Source: Acidobacteriota bacterium
GTDB lineage: Bacteria; Acidobacteriota; Terriglobia; Acidiferrales; UBA7541
DNA length: 52,183 bases
Direction of reading: 5' to 3'
Assembly (NCBI GenBank): GCA_003223255.1
Contig: QHYJ01000036.1
Span: 6,205 to 58,387 of the forward strand
Of this stretch, positions 25,607 through 34,459 are shown one piece after another. The notes beneath the pieces were generated by a model. The model searched no databases and was not told where the DNA came from. It saw only the letters and a program-made list of their open reading frames with translations. Position 1 is the stretch's first letter. The number at the start of each line of letters is the position of its first letter. A program made the translations under genes and the position numbers.

Positions 25607-26521
25607 TTAGATTCTCTTCTTCGGCCGAATCAGAATCGAAGCCAGCAACGCCATCAGCAGCACGCCCCCGACCACCGCGAGCGAGGTCTCCACGGGAATC
25701 GGCACCCAGCGCTCGCCAATCATTTTCCCGCCGATAAACACGAGCACTACCGCAAGCCCTTCATCCAAAAACCGAAGCCGGTCGATGATTCCTGCCAGCA
25801 GAAAATAGAGGGCGCGCAACCCGAGAACCGCCAACACATTCGACGTGTACACGATAAAGGGATCCCGCGTGACTCCGAACACTGCTGGAATCGAATCAAT
25901 CGCCAGCGTCACGTCAGTAATCTCCACGACCAGCAGCACCACAAACAACGGCGTGGCGAAGAGCTTTCCTGCACTGCGCTCAAAAAAGTTTCCGTCATGA
26001 TATTCCTGCGTCACGCGCAGATGCCGGCTGGCGAAACTGACAATCCTGCTTTTCTCAGGGTGAACATCCTCTTTCTTGAAAAACAACCGAATCCCCGCGT
26101 AAACCAGGAATGCTCCCAGCACATACAGCACCCAGGAGAAGTGTTCGATGAGCTCCGCCCCCACACCGATCAAAATTCCGCGCATCACCAGTGCGCCCAC
26201 CACGCCCCATTCCAGCAAGCGGTGTTGTAAGCGGTCTTCCACCGCGAACGCGCGGAAGATCACCAGGAAAAGAAACAAATTGTCTACGCTGAGAGCCTTT
26301 TCGATCAGGTAGCCCGCGAAGAATTCCAGCGCGGGCCGTTCCCCGCGGAAATACAGCACTCCCAACCCGAAGAGCACGGAAATCCCGATCCAGCAAAAAC
26401 TCGCAATCGCCGCTTCGCGCAGCCCGACTTTGTGCGCGTGCCGGTGAAACACGCGCAAATCGAGCATGATCGAAACGAGAATGAAAAGATTGAAAACGAT
26501 CCAGTGGAGCGGCGTGCCCAT
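25607..26521 (-). CDS. TerC/Alx family integral membrane protein
   Basis: The 304-residue protein has eight to nine hydrophobic segments. It carries two acidic transmembrane signatures of TerC/Alx: KALSVDNLFLFLVIFRAFAV and VVEITDVTLAIDSIPAVFGV. Family members export metal ions, notably manganese, or help load metals on exported proteins. The start is MGTPLHWIVFNLFILVSIML with the first membrane helix. It ends the minus-strand pair that begins with the secreted protein at 27391, 15 nt away. No yybP-ykoY-like riboswitch was seen upstream, where the other gene lies. Confidence 0.9.
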   Translation of the reverse strand: MGTPLHWIVFNLFILVSIMLDLRVFHRHAHKVGLREAAIASFCWIGISVLFGLGVLYFRGERPALEFFAGYLIEKALSVDNLFLFLVIFRAFAVEDRLQHRLLEWGVVGALVMRGILIGVGAELIEHFSWVLYVLGAFLVYAGIRLFFKKEDVHPEKSRIVSFASRHLRVTQEYHDGNFFERSAGKLFATPLFVVLLVVEITDVTLAIDSIPAVFGVTRDPFIVYTSNVLAVLGLRALYFLLAGIIDRLRFLDEGLAVVLVFIGGKMIGERWVPIPVETSLAVVGGVLLMALLASILIRPKKRI

Positions 26522-26536
26522 CGCGGCGCTCGCCTC

Positions 26537-27391
26537 TCAAGGATTGGAGCCGCTTGCTTCCGTGGTATTCAAGTTCGAAAGTTCCACGCGAGTGGTTTGC
26601 CCTGCCTCGATCTTTATGGGAACGTCCCAATGCACGCGCATGTCGCCGGCGTTGGCCTCCACGTTGAGCGAGGAAATCCAATAATCGCCGGGAGCCAGGC
26701 CGGACACGGATGCGTGACCATCGAGGTCAGTGTCCGCCTTGGCCGCGAGGAATTGGAGTTGTGCAAGGTCCGGGGCGGTAAGCTGCACCTTCTTGCGCCG
26801 TTCGTTCAGGATCGCCGCCCATTTTCTTTGCGGATTGACGCCGTCCAGTTCCAGCTCGACGCCAGAAACGGTTTCCGGATGCGACCGGATGAATTTCATC
26901 AACGCGTTTAAATACTCCTTTCTAAGCCTCTCGTATTTCTCAGGATGTTCGGTGCGATCCTCATCCCTGTATTTCCGTCTGGGCATGCCGCTGGTGACCC
27001 CGCCGCTGTTGGAACGCTGGTAGGCCCGCAGGAATTCCGGCACGTGGATGAGATCGTCGGGGGCCAGCAATTTGTCGAGCTCTGGAGATGTCAGGTCAAG
27101 CGTGTCGTGGCCCTTGAGCCAATCGCGCAATTCGGGAGAAACCTTCAGGCTGTCGATGAACGCGTCGCGTGACGGAACCGGATCTTTTTCTTCTGCTTCC
27201 TTGACGATATCCCGGTAACTCTTGGTGAGAATGTAGAAGGTGAATTGGCGCACGGGCTCGGGCCGTGCCGCGGTGGGCGTGATGCGCGCGGTAAACTCCA
27301 ACCAACCGGCAGCGGTCTGCGCAGGCGCGGCGCCGGCGGACACCAGACTCGGCACGAGGAGACGGAAAACAAACGCGGCCGCTTTTCTCAT
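26537..27391 (-). CDS. Secreted protein of unknown function with carboxypeptidase-regulatory-like end
   Basis: This 284-residue protein has a signal peptide (MRKAAAFVFRLLVPSLVSAG, cut near APAQTA). The middle is charged and helical (KEAEEKDPVPSRDAFIDSLK). The last 80 residues resemble a beta-sandwich carrier domain (ASVSGLAPGDYWISSLNVEA, then IKIEAGQTTRVELSNL). Its function is unknown. It precedes terC by 15 nt on the same strand, so the two are likely cotranscribed. Confidence 0.65.
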   Translation of the reverse strand: MRKAAAFVFRLLVPSLVSAGAAPAQTAAGWLEFTARITPTAARPEPVRQFTFYILTKSYRDIVKEAEEKDPVPSRDAFIDSLKVSPELRDWLKGHDTLDLTSPELDKLLAPDDLIHVPEFLRAYQRSNSGGVTSGMPRRKYRDEDRTEHPEKYERLRKEYLNALMKFIRSHPETVSGVELELDGVNPQRKWAAILNERRKKVQLTAPDLAQLQFLAAKADTDLDGHASVSGLAPGDYWISSLNVEANAGDMRVHWDVPIKIEAGQTTRVELSNLNTTEASGSNP

Positions 27392-27575
27392 GCTCGAATC
27401 CTAGCAGATTGCTGCAGCGCGGGCTAAAGGAACGCGTCGGGTTTTGTGCAGTTGGCGAACCGCGCCCGGCGCGCCGGCGCCCTGCCCGTATGTTAGTCTT
27501 TGCCGTTGCGCCAAGCGCGTCGATTGCTTGTAACCGCGTCGCATCGCGAATCCACATTTTCGGGAAGGGACATTC

Positions 27576-29819
27576 ATGAAGAAGTTTGCTGTTTTTTTCA
27601 TTCTTGCCGCATCGGCCGCATTCACGGTGCCATCGTTTGCGTCCAGGCCAGCCAAGACGCCGCAGGCGAAACAAACAGCCGGCGCTCCGGAAGCGGCAAA
27701 GACTGCCAGCACGCCGGAAATGGCGCGGTGGGAGCAGGAAGCGCGCGACGTCACCATCCTCCGCGACAACTGGGGCATCGCCCACGTGTACGGCAAAACC
27801 GATGCCGACGCCGTCTTCGGCATGATTTATGCCCAGGCCGAAGACGACTTCAACCGCGTCGAGACGAATTACATCAACGCCATGGGTCGCCTCGCGGAAG
27901 CCGAAGGCGAATCCAAAATCTACCAGGACCTGCGGATGAAGCTTTTCATCGATCCCGAGACGATCAAGAAAGATTACGCCGCAAGCCCGGAGTGGCTGAA
28001 ACAATTGATGAACTCCTGGGCCGACGGCCTGAACTTCTACCTTGCGAAACATCCCGACTTCAAACCGCGCGTCATTCAAAAATTCGAGCCTTGGATGGCG
28101 CTGACGTTTACCGAAGGCAGCATCGGCACCGACATTGAGCGCGTGAACCTCGCGCCGCTCGAAACGTTCTACAGCAAAGTTCCTGTCAGCCAAAACGGGC
28201 CGGCGTTTGACGACGACATCGAAGAGCCCGGTGGCTCGAACGGCCTCGCCATCGCGCCGTCAAACACGGTGAACCATCACGCGCTGCTGCTCATCAATCC
28301 TCACACCTCGTTTTTCTTTCGCTCCGAATTGCAAATGGCCAGCGAAGACGGTCTTGACGCCTACGGTGCCGTCACCTGGGGCCAGTTTTTCGTCTATCAG
28401 GGATTCAACGACCGCGCCGGCTGGATGCATACCTCGAGCGGAGTGAGCCAGCTCAGCTTTTATCTCGAGACCGTCGAGAAAAAAGGCGACCGCTTCTTCT
28501 ATAAGTACGGCAACCAAGAACTTCCGGTCGAGACCGGCGAAATCACCGTGCCGTACAAAACCGCCAACGGCATGGCCGAGAAAAAGTTCACCGTGTACCG
28601 CACGCAGCATGGCCCGGTGATTGGCGAATCCGACGGCAAGTGGCTGACTATCCGGCTGATGAACGAGCCCGTCAAGGCCCTGACGCAATCGTATTTGCGC
28701 ACCAAGGCGAATAACTACAAATCCTTCCGCCAAACCATGGAGCTGCACACCAACTCGTCGAACAATACCGTCTTCGCCGATGCCGACGGCGATATCGCCT
28801 ACTTTCACGGCAACTTCATTCCCCGCCGCGATCCCAGCTTCGATTGGGCCAAGCCGGTGGACGGCAGCAATCCCGCGGCCGACTGGCACGGCCTGCTTTC
28901 GGTCGATGAAACGCCCCACCTCCTGAACCCCAAAAACGGCTGGCTCTACAACTCCAACAATTGGCCTTGGTCCGCGGCGGGCCCGTACAGCCCGAAGAAG
29001 GAAGATTTTCCTCCGTATGTCGAAACCGGCGGAGAAACCGCGCGCGGCATGCACGCCATCCGTGTGCTGCAAGACAAAAAGGATTTTACGCTCGATTCGC
29101 TCATCTCCGCCGCCTACGACAGCTATTTGACGTGGTTTGAGCGGCCGATCCCCGCGCTGATCAAAGCCTGGGACGGAACGCCGAGCGATAATCCCTTGAA
29201 GGCGAAGACCGCGCAACAAATTGACGCGCTGCGCGGCTGGGATTTGCGTTGGGGCGCAGCCTCCGTGCCCACGGCGCTCGCCATGTTTTGGGGAGACGAC
29301 CTGCAGCGCCGCTTCGGCCCGGACGCGCGAAAAGCTGGCATCTACTTGAGCGACTACGTCTGCACCAAAGTTGTTCCCGACGTTCTCCTGCAATCGCTGG
29401 CCGAAGCTTCGGACAAACTTGCCGCCAACTTCGGCACGTGGAAGACGCCCTGGGGCGACATCAACCGCTTCCAGCGACTGACGGGCGACCTCGTCCAGCC
29501 CTTCAGCGATGCCGCGCCCAGCATTCCCGTCGGATTCACGTCGTCGTTTTGGGGCTCGCTCGCGGCGTTTGGCGCGCACGAGTATCCCGGAACGAAGAAG
29601 TGGTATGGCACAAACGGTAACAGCTTCGTCGCAGTGGTCGAATTTGGCGACAAAGTGCGCGCGCGGGCCGTGACCGCCGGCGGCGAGAGCGGCCATCGGT
29701 CCTCGCCGCACTTCAATGACGAAGCCGTACGCTACGCCACGGGAAATCTGCGCGAGGTTTACTTCTACCGTTCCCAACTCCAGGGCCACACCGAACGCCA
29801 ATACCATCCCGGCAATTGA
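27576..29819 (+). CDS. Penicillin acylase family (Ntn) hydrolase
   Basis: The 747-residue exported protein has a signal peptide (MKKFAVFFILAASAAFTVPS), the alpha-chain start VTILRDNWGIAHVYGKTDAD, and the autoprocessing site EEPGG-Ser221-NGLAIAP, where the Ser becomes the N-terminal nucleophile of the beta chain. Later strings include LLINPHTSF and HTNSSNNTVFADADGDIAYF. Family members cleave amide bonds of beta-lactams, N-acyl-homoserine lactones or similar acyl amides in the periplasm. The substrate here is unknown. GGAAGGG before the ATG supports the start. Confidence 0.9.
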   Translation: MKKFAVFFILAASAAFTVPSFASRPAKTPQAKQTAGAPEAAKTASTPEMARWEQEARDVTILRDNWGIAHVYGKTDADAVFGMIYAQAEDDFNRVETNYINAMGRLAEAEGESKIYQDLRMKLFIDPETIKKDYAASPEWLKQLMNSWADGLNFYLAKHPDFKPRVIQKFEPWMALTFTEGSIGTDIERVNLAPLETFYSKVPVSQNGPAFDDDIEEPGGSNGLAIAPSNTVNHHALLLINPHTSFFFRSELQMASEDGLDAYGAVTWGQFFVYQGFNDRAGWMHTSSGVSQLSFYLETVEKKGDRFFYKYGNQELPVETGEITVPYKTANGMAEKKFTVYRTQHGPVIGESDGKWLTIRLMNEPVKALTQSYLRTKANNYKSFRQTMELHTNSSNNTVFADADGDIAYFHGNFIPRRDPSFDWAKPVDGSNPAADWHGLLSVDETPHLLNPKNGWLYNSNNWPWSAAGPYSPKKEDFPPYVETGGETARGMHAIRVLQDKKDFTLDSLISAAYDSYLTWFERPIPALIKAWDGTPSDNPLKAKTAQQIDALRGWDLRWGAASVPTALAMFWGDDLQRRFGPDARKAGIYLSDYVCTKVVPDVLLQSLAEASDKLAANFGTWKTPWGDINRFQRLTGDLVQPFSDAAPSIPVGFTSSFWGSLAAFGAHEYPGTKKWYGTNGNSFVAVVEFGDKVRARAVTAGGESGHRSSPHFNDEAVRYATGNLREVYFYRSQLQGHTERQYHPGN

Positions 29820-30069
29820 ATTAGCGCGGCTTGTCTCGGGTTTCTTCTGCGACGCGGCGGTTTACTCAGGACTAGGGCCCTGAGCTACCCTGCCCGGGCA
29901 GGCAGAGCCGTAATGGGAAATCACGAGCGGCGAGGCGGCTTTTTCGCAAGACCGAGGCGACTTTCTGCCGTACCCAGCGTTGCATCTTGTGCCGTCTCAT
30001 GAGTGTGCGGATTCCCCGCCCGCACACCATCCAAGGGCAGGTTCGTCGACTCTCCTCAGGAGGTCCCCT

Positions 30070-30900
30070 ATGCCGTCAAGCTTCCGCGGTTTTGAGACTT
30101 TTACCTCGGTTTTCCAGACTGTTCAGAAGAAGCGAATTTTATGGCCGATTTGGGCGATGATTTTGCTGGTCGCGCCAAGCGGAGCGCCGCAAACGCCGCA
30201 ACGGCCGGCTCCCCCAGACGGCCAAGCCTCTCCGCAGATGCCCGCGCAAAATCCAGCGCAGGAGGAAACTCCCGTCACTCTTCCTCCCGGAACGCAACTT
30301 GCGCTGATTCTCACGCATCCTGTCGACAGCAAGGTCATGCATCGCGGCGACAAGGTTTTTGCCCAGACCACAGACCCCGTGCTTGCCGGCGACCAAGTGG
30401 CGATCCCTGCAGGAGCCTTTGTGCAAGGCAAGGTGGAAGAACTCACACGGCAAGGCAGCCGCGCGAAGTTGTTGATGCAATCCGTCTCGATCGCCTTCCC
30501 CGATGGCTATGTCCTCAACGTGAACGGCCCGCTGGAAATCGAGAGTGAAGAAGGCACCGCGTGGATCAACCCGAGCGCGGGCGCGAAAGCCGGGGCGGTC
30601 CTGGCACCCCTTATCGGCTCCGGCCTCGGGACCGCGATTGGCGCTGCCGTTCATACCACGCAAACAACTAGCTTTGGCGGAATGACCATGACGTCGAACA
30701 CGCCAAAGGGGGTGGCTATAGGAGGCGTCAGCGGCCTCGCTGCAGGGACCATCGCGTCCTTCGTACTGCTTGCGCGGAGCCATCATTTCTATGTGACCGA
30801 GGGTTCGCCGCTCGAAATGGTTTTGCCGCATCCTGTAACTCTTGCGCGTGCACCGGCAGCCGATGCGACGCGCGCCGCGGCCGCGGCAGCTCAACTGTAA
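30070..30900 (+). CDS. Exported protein of unknown function with glycine-rich hydrophobic segments
   Basis: The 276-residue protein has an N-terminal hydrophobic stretch (KKRILWPIWAMILLVAPSGA) followed by a Pro/Gln-rich linker. A beta-rich domain comes next, with LPPGTQLALILTHPVDSKVM and VAIPAGAFVQGKVEELTRQG, reminiscent of the barrel fold of TrbI/VirB10-like proteins. Two small-residue-rich segments then look like a membrane hairpin (AGAVLAPLIGSGLGTAIGAA and AIGGVSGLAAGTIASFVLLA). Function unknown. CAGGAGG ahead of the ATG fixes the start. Confidence 0.6.
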   Translation: MPSSFRGFETFTSVFQTVQKKRILWPIWAMILLVAPSGAPQTPQRPAPPDGQASPQMPAQNPAQEETPVTLPPGTQLALILTHPVDSKVMHRGDKVFAQTTDPVLAGDQVAIPAGAFVQGKVEELTRQGSRAKLLMQSVSIAFPDGYVLNVNGPLEIESEEGTAWINPSAGAKAGAVLAPLIGSGLGTAIGAAVHTTQTTSFGGMTMTSNTPKGVAIGGVSGLAAGTIASFVLLARSHHFYVTEGSPLEMVLPHPVTLARAPAADATRAAAAAAQL

Positions 30901-30944
30901 ACGCCAAAAGCCTGCGCGTGTCGAACCAGCCAGACGATGTGAGG

Positions 30945-31316
30945 TCAGGCGGATTTGGCTTTGGACTTGAGGGACTTGGCGAGTTTTTCGATTTCTTCGG
31001 TTTCTTTGACGATGCGGACGGAAAAGATGTCGGCGGTCGGAGTTTTCTGAAGTTCATCGCGCAAGCGGGAAGTGAGCTGGTACAGGCGCTCGACGCCCTC
31101 GCGGAACTCCTTTTCGTTTTTTAGGAGCAGGGAGCGCTTTGCCGCAGCAAGGTCTCCGGGGTAGGGCTGATCTACCGTTTGGTTGGGGATTTGCGCAGGC
31201 GCGGGCGGCGGGGGAGGCGTCGGCGGATTTTGCGTGGCGGAGATTTCCCTAGTTAGCGCCAGAGAGCCCGTTAGGAACGCGAGGTTCACAAAGAAGTTTC
31301 GGCGCGTTTCACGCAT
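30945..31316 (-). CDS. Small exported protein of unknown function
   Basis: The 123-residue protein has an N-terminus MRETRRNFFVNLAFLTGSLA, with a twin-arginine-like start and hydrophobic core. A proline-rich linker (NPPTPPPPPAPAQIPNQ) and a helical, highly charged C-terminal half (LLLKNEKEFREGVERLYQLT) follow. It probably faces the periplasm. It follows the rhomboid gene on the same strand after a 227-base gap that holds hairpins. I do not recognise a family. Confidence 0.55.
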   Translation of the reverse strand: MRETRRNFFVNLAFLTGSLALTREISATQNPPTPPPPPAPAQIPNQTVDQPYPGDLAAAKRSLLLKNEKEFREGVERLYQLTSRLRDELQKTPTADIFSVRIVKETEEIEKLAKSLKSKAKSA

Positions 31317-31350
31317 AGTGGCCTCCCGGGAAGCGAGTTTTCAGTTTCCA

Positions 31351-31405
31351 GGTAGCGTCGGGCTTTAGACCGGCGCGTTCTTGACTGGTCTCCAGGGGGA
31401 GACCA
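31351..31405. repeat. Hairpin elements downstream of the rhomboid gene
   Basis: GGTAGCGTCGGGCTTTAGACCGGCGC begins this stretch with an imperfect stem of the GTAGCGCCGG type seen again at 39493-39514. It is followed by a perfect 8-bp stem TGGTCTCC (31386-31393), loop AGGG, GGAGACCA (31398-31405). They lie in a 227-base gap between two minus-strand genes and may end the rhomboid transcript. Confidence 0.4.
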
Positions 31406-31543
31406 ATTGCGCTTACTACCGCAACGATTGGCATTGCACGGGAAGAGGCTAACACAAGAGAACAAACAAGATGGAAGAGAGAGAACGATCGAAGGAAAAA
31501 ATGCGCTACAACACCATAGGGCTCGCGGCGAGCACGGGCGAGG

Positions 31544-32914
31544 TCAGCGGGTTTGGCGGGAGGCAAGGTCGAGGGCGGCGCGGGCGCGAGGATCGTTGGG
31601 AAGTTCGGCGACGAGGTGTTGGAACGTGGCTTGGGCGTCGGCGTAGCGGCCGGCTTTAAGCTGCGCCTGGCCGAGGGCGAACTGCGGGGCGGACGATTTC
31701 GGGCTGAGCGCGACCGCTTGGTTAAACGCCGCGATCGCCGAATCATATTGTTGCAAGCCCAGGTAGGCTTGGCCCAAGCCGATATAGTTGCGCGAGTCGC
31801 CCGGGTTGGCGCGAGTCCGCTTCTGAAAGAAAGCGACGGCGCGATCGAATTGCTTCGCGGTGAGGTAGGCGCCGCCGAGCCGGTGTTGATACGAGATGTT
31901 GGAGGGGGCGGCTCCGTTCGCTTGCTCGAGAGCGGAAATGGCTTCCGAGTAGTTCCCTCCAGACAGATAAAGCGACGCCAGCAGGTCGTACGCGGGAGCA
32001 AACTGCGAATCACGAGCGAGGAGTTCGCGCAACTTCGTGATGGCTTCGTCGTTCTTGCCCTGCGTGATGAGATGGCGAATGGAGGTAAGCTCCGCAACAC
32101 CGGAGCGAAGACGCTTGGCAGCGGCCGCGGAAGCGAACAAGGATGCTGCGGAAAATAGTGCGACCAAAGAAAGGCGCGTGCGCCGGGAAGATTCCGAAGC
32201 AGCTGCCGACGGGAGAAGCGCGCCGACAAGCAGCCCCATGACCAGCCCGCCAACGTGCGCAGCGTTGCTGATGCCCGGAATGGCCGCGCCAATCACCAGG
32301 TTGTAGACGATGAAGCTGCCGATGCTCCCGACCATATTTTTGCTGATCTGCGGATGCGCCGGTGTCTTTTTCAAACGGACAAACGCGAAGAGCACGCCCG
32401 CCATGCCGAAAATGGCTCCGGAAGCGCCGGCTCCAACGGCCATCGGATGCCAATACACGCTGGCAATGCTGCCCAAGATGCCGCTGGCGAAATACGCCAG
32501 AAGATAGGAGAAGCGGCCGATAAGAGTTTCCGCGGCGCGGCCCAGGTTCCACAGGCACCACATGTTGAGGCCGATGTGCACGATGCCGAAATGCACGAAC
32601 ATGCAGGTGGCCAGGCGCCACCACTGCCCGTTCAACGTGAGCGGACCGAAGTCCGCGCCGAAGGCAAGGGCGTGCAGAGGTGTGGGACTGAATGGCGAGA
32701 CGCCGCGCAGCACCATGCAGGCGAAGACAAGTGCGTTGAGGACAATGAGGCCGATGGTGACCGGATAGGTCGGCGCGTTAGCAGTCTCTTGGACGAGCGC
32801 AACTTCCCCGGCTTTCCAGGCTGCCTCATAGCACGCAGGGCACACGGTGGCGGTTGTATTGCTGAGCGGCAGCTCAAATTCCTTTCCGCAGACAGCGCAG
32901 CTTCGGGTAGACAT
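31544..32914 (-). CDS. Rhomboid intramembrane protease with N-terminal zinc ribbon and C-terminal TPRs
   Basis: The 456-residue protein has three parts. Residues 1-35 hold a CxxC...CxxC zinc-ribbon-like motif (Cys6, Cys9, Cys25, Cys28). Residues 50-240 form a six-helix rhomboid core with HIGLNMWCLWNLG, the active-site Ser165 in GAGASGAIFG and His220 in ISNAAHVGGLVMG. From about residue 275 there are TPR-like repeats (FAPAYDLLASLYLSGGNYSE, NYIGLGQAYLGLQQYDSAIA). Both catalytic residues are present, so it should cleave membrane substrates. The TPRs probably bind partners on one face of the membrane. Confidence 0.92.
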   Translation of the reverse strand: MSTRSCAVCGKEFELPLSNTTATVCPACYEAAWKAGEVALVQETANAPTYPVTIGLIVLNALVFACMVLRGVSPFSPTPLHALAFGADFGPLTLNGQWWRLATCMFVHFGIVHIGLNMWCLWNLGRAAETLIGRFSYLLAYFASGILGSIASVYWHPMAVGAGASGAIFGMAGVLFAFVRLKKTPAHPQISKNMVGSIGSFIVYNLVIGAAIPGISNAAHVGGLVMGLLVGALLPSAAASESSRRTRLSLVALFSAASLFASAAAAKRLRSGVAELTSIRHLITQGKNDEAITKLRELLARDSQFAPAYDLLASLYLSGGNYSEAISALEQANGAAPSNISYQHRLGGAYLTAKQFDRAVAFFQKRTRANPGDSRNYIGLGQAYLGLQQYDSAIAAFNQAVALSPKSSAPQFALGQAQLKAGRYADAQATFQHLVAELPNDPRARAALDLASRQTR

Positions 32915-32951
32915 GGGACAGAAATGGTAGCAGGTTTCGAGGAACGGGGAA

Positions 32952-33248
32952 TTATTTGCTCGAAGTAATGAAACCTCTCTTCACCGTCGCGATGATTGCG
33001 CGTCCGGATTCAGCGCCTGGCGAAAAGCAAGAACAGAATCCAGCGGCGTGGCCGAGTAGGAGCAGGCCGCCAAGAACGCGGAAGAACAGAGAGGTCGGCG
33101 CGGCCGCAATGGGTCCGTGCGGCCGCTTGGGAGGAACGGGAGGATCGAGGATGCCGGTGCCCGTGGCCTTGCGCGGAGGGCCGCCCGAGCGCGCAGAAGA
33201 AGATGCGGCCTCGAGTTCAAACTCGTTTTTGGCAAATTCGTAGGGCAT
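32952..33248 (-). CDS. Small membrane-anchored protein of unknown function
   Basis: A 98-residue protein starting MPYEFAKNEFELEAASSSAR, with a Pro-rich middle (GILDPPVPPKRPHG) and one hydrophobic helix (TSLFFRVLGGLLLLGHAAGF). The C-terminal tail after the helix reads unusually and may be shifted in frame. An upstream in-frame ATG exists at 33380, but that extension has low-complexity, non-native-looking sequence. It sits just upstream of the rhomboid gene on the same strand. Function unknown. Confidence 0.5.
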   Translation of the reverse strand: MPYEFAKNEFELEAASSSARSGGPPRKATGTGILDPPVPPKRPHGPIAAAPTSLFFRVLGGLLLLGHAAGFCSCFSPGAESGRAIIATVKRGFITSSK

Positions 33249-33343
33249 TGCAAAATGCAACTCTGCCGGCGAGAACGTGTCCAGAGACGGTGCCAAATAT
33301 GGTGAAAGACTACGACATGAACTCGCCGCCCCATCAAGCACGG

Positions 33344-34239
33344 CTAGATGAGGCGGAAGACGACTTCGATGGTGATCCACGTCGCGACGGCGCGGCGGGC
33401 CGCGTCGTGCGCGGGAACGAACTTCCAGGTTCGCACCGACTGCGCCGCGCGATCGTCGAGGCCCAGGCCGCGCGCAGCGTGACTTTTCCTTGCACCTTGG
33501 CCTGGCGCGCTTCGTCGCTGTATTGCGGATTGGGACAGTAGACGCAAATGGGTAGCGTGGTCCCGGGGCGATAGCTGGAGAGAGAACTTCCCAGCCCGCC
33601 CGGTCCGTCGACGGGTCCGTCGCCCATGGTTTTTCCGTTGCTGTTGCCGACCGTGTTGGAGTCGCCCGGGCCCGGTGAATTGGTTTCTTCGCTCATCCAT
33701 GGCAGACCAATCTTGTTCACAGGAGTCAGCACCGGCGGGGCGGCAGGGTCCAGAATCGTCGGGGGCATGGGCACAATCGACTCGTGCTGGGGAGGAAGTG
33801 AGGGCCGCAAGATCTGTATAGAAGAAACTGGCACGAGACTGCCGCTGGTAGCTGGTATGGGGGTGCGTCCGCCGCCGCTGGCGCGTCCACCGGAAGGATA
33901 TTGCCCCATCCTGGAAGACCAGAGCTCCGCAGGTGTGAAAACTTTGCCGGGGATCTTAACGCCCGGCGGCAATGCAGGCGTCTTGAAATGGCGCGCGGGA
34001 AGAGTCAGCAGAGCAAGGGCTGTGATGATGATTGCGTGCGTGAGGAGCGAAGCGCTCTGAGCGCGCCCCGAACGAGGTGAGCCGCTCCAGCGCGGCAGAT
34101 GCAGCGGCGCGCCGTTGGCGGAGGAAGGGAAGATGCGCTCGGGGGCAAATGCTTGACGGAAATTTTCGCGAATTCGATGAAACAGGGAATCCCGTGAGGA
34201 CGAAACCGACGACAGGGATTGGAAGAAAAGATCGCGCAT
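33344..34239 (-). pseudogene. TonB family protein, C-terminal domain frameshifted
   Basis: The gene starts MRDLFFQSLSSVSSSRDSLF (GGAGG eight bases before the ATG) and has one membrane segment (SLLTHAIIITALALLTLPAR), a long Pro/Gly/Ser periplasmic linker and the start of the TonB domain with CVYCPNPQYSDEARQAK. After KVQGKVTL about 52 nt are missing compared with the neighbouring paralogue and the frame changes. The true end, GLDDRAAQSVRTWKFVPA and TIEVVFRLI, lies in another frame, stopping at 33344. As written, the protein would end with about 50 unrelated residues. TonB proteins pass the energy of the proton gradient to outer-membrane receptors. Confidence 0.78.
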
Positions 34240-34459
34240 ACTCAGACCTCCACACACGCCTCCGAACCAGCAATCCAACCTGCTGGAGGCGCGCCCCGAA
34301 CGCGTGGTGAGAAGACAGTGCAACAAAATTGGTTGCCCGAAGATGGTGATGAGCGAGAAGAATTGTATTAACGCACAGTTCGCAGTGGACACCGAGAGCG
34401 CAGAGAAGGAAACAAGAGCGCTGAGCTGCGAGAACTAGACTAGGATGCGAAAAAAAAAC

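Noticed and set aside
26522-26536. yybP-ykoY manganese riboswitch ahead of terC
   Set aside because: Only 15 bases separate terC from the upstream coding region, leaving no room for the element.
28260-29807. Long open frame (515 codons) on the minus strand opposite the penicillin-acylase gene
   Set aside because: It mirrors a well-supported gene, has no recognisable domain and an Arg/Gly/Val-rich composition typical of GC-rich antisense frames.
33249-33380. N-terminal extension of the small membrane protein to 33380
   Set aside because: The extra 44 residues look like translated non-coding sequence; the ATG at 33248 gives a coherent protein.
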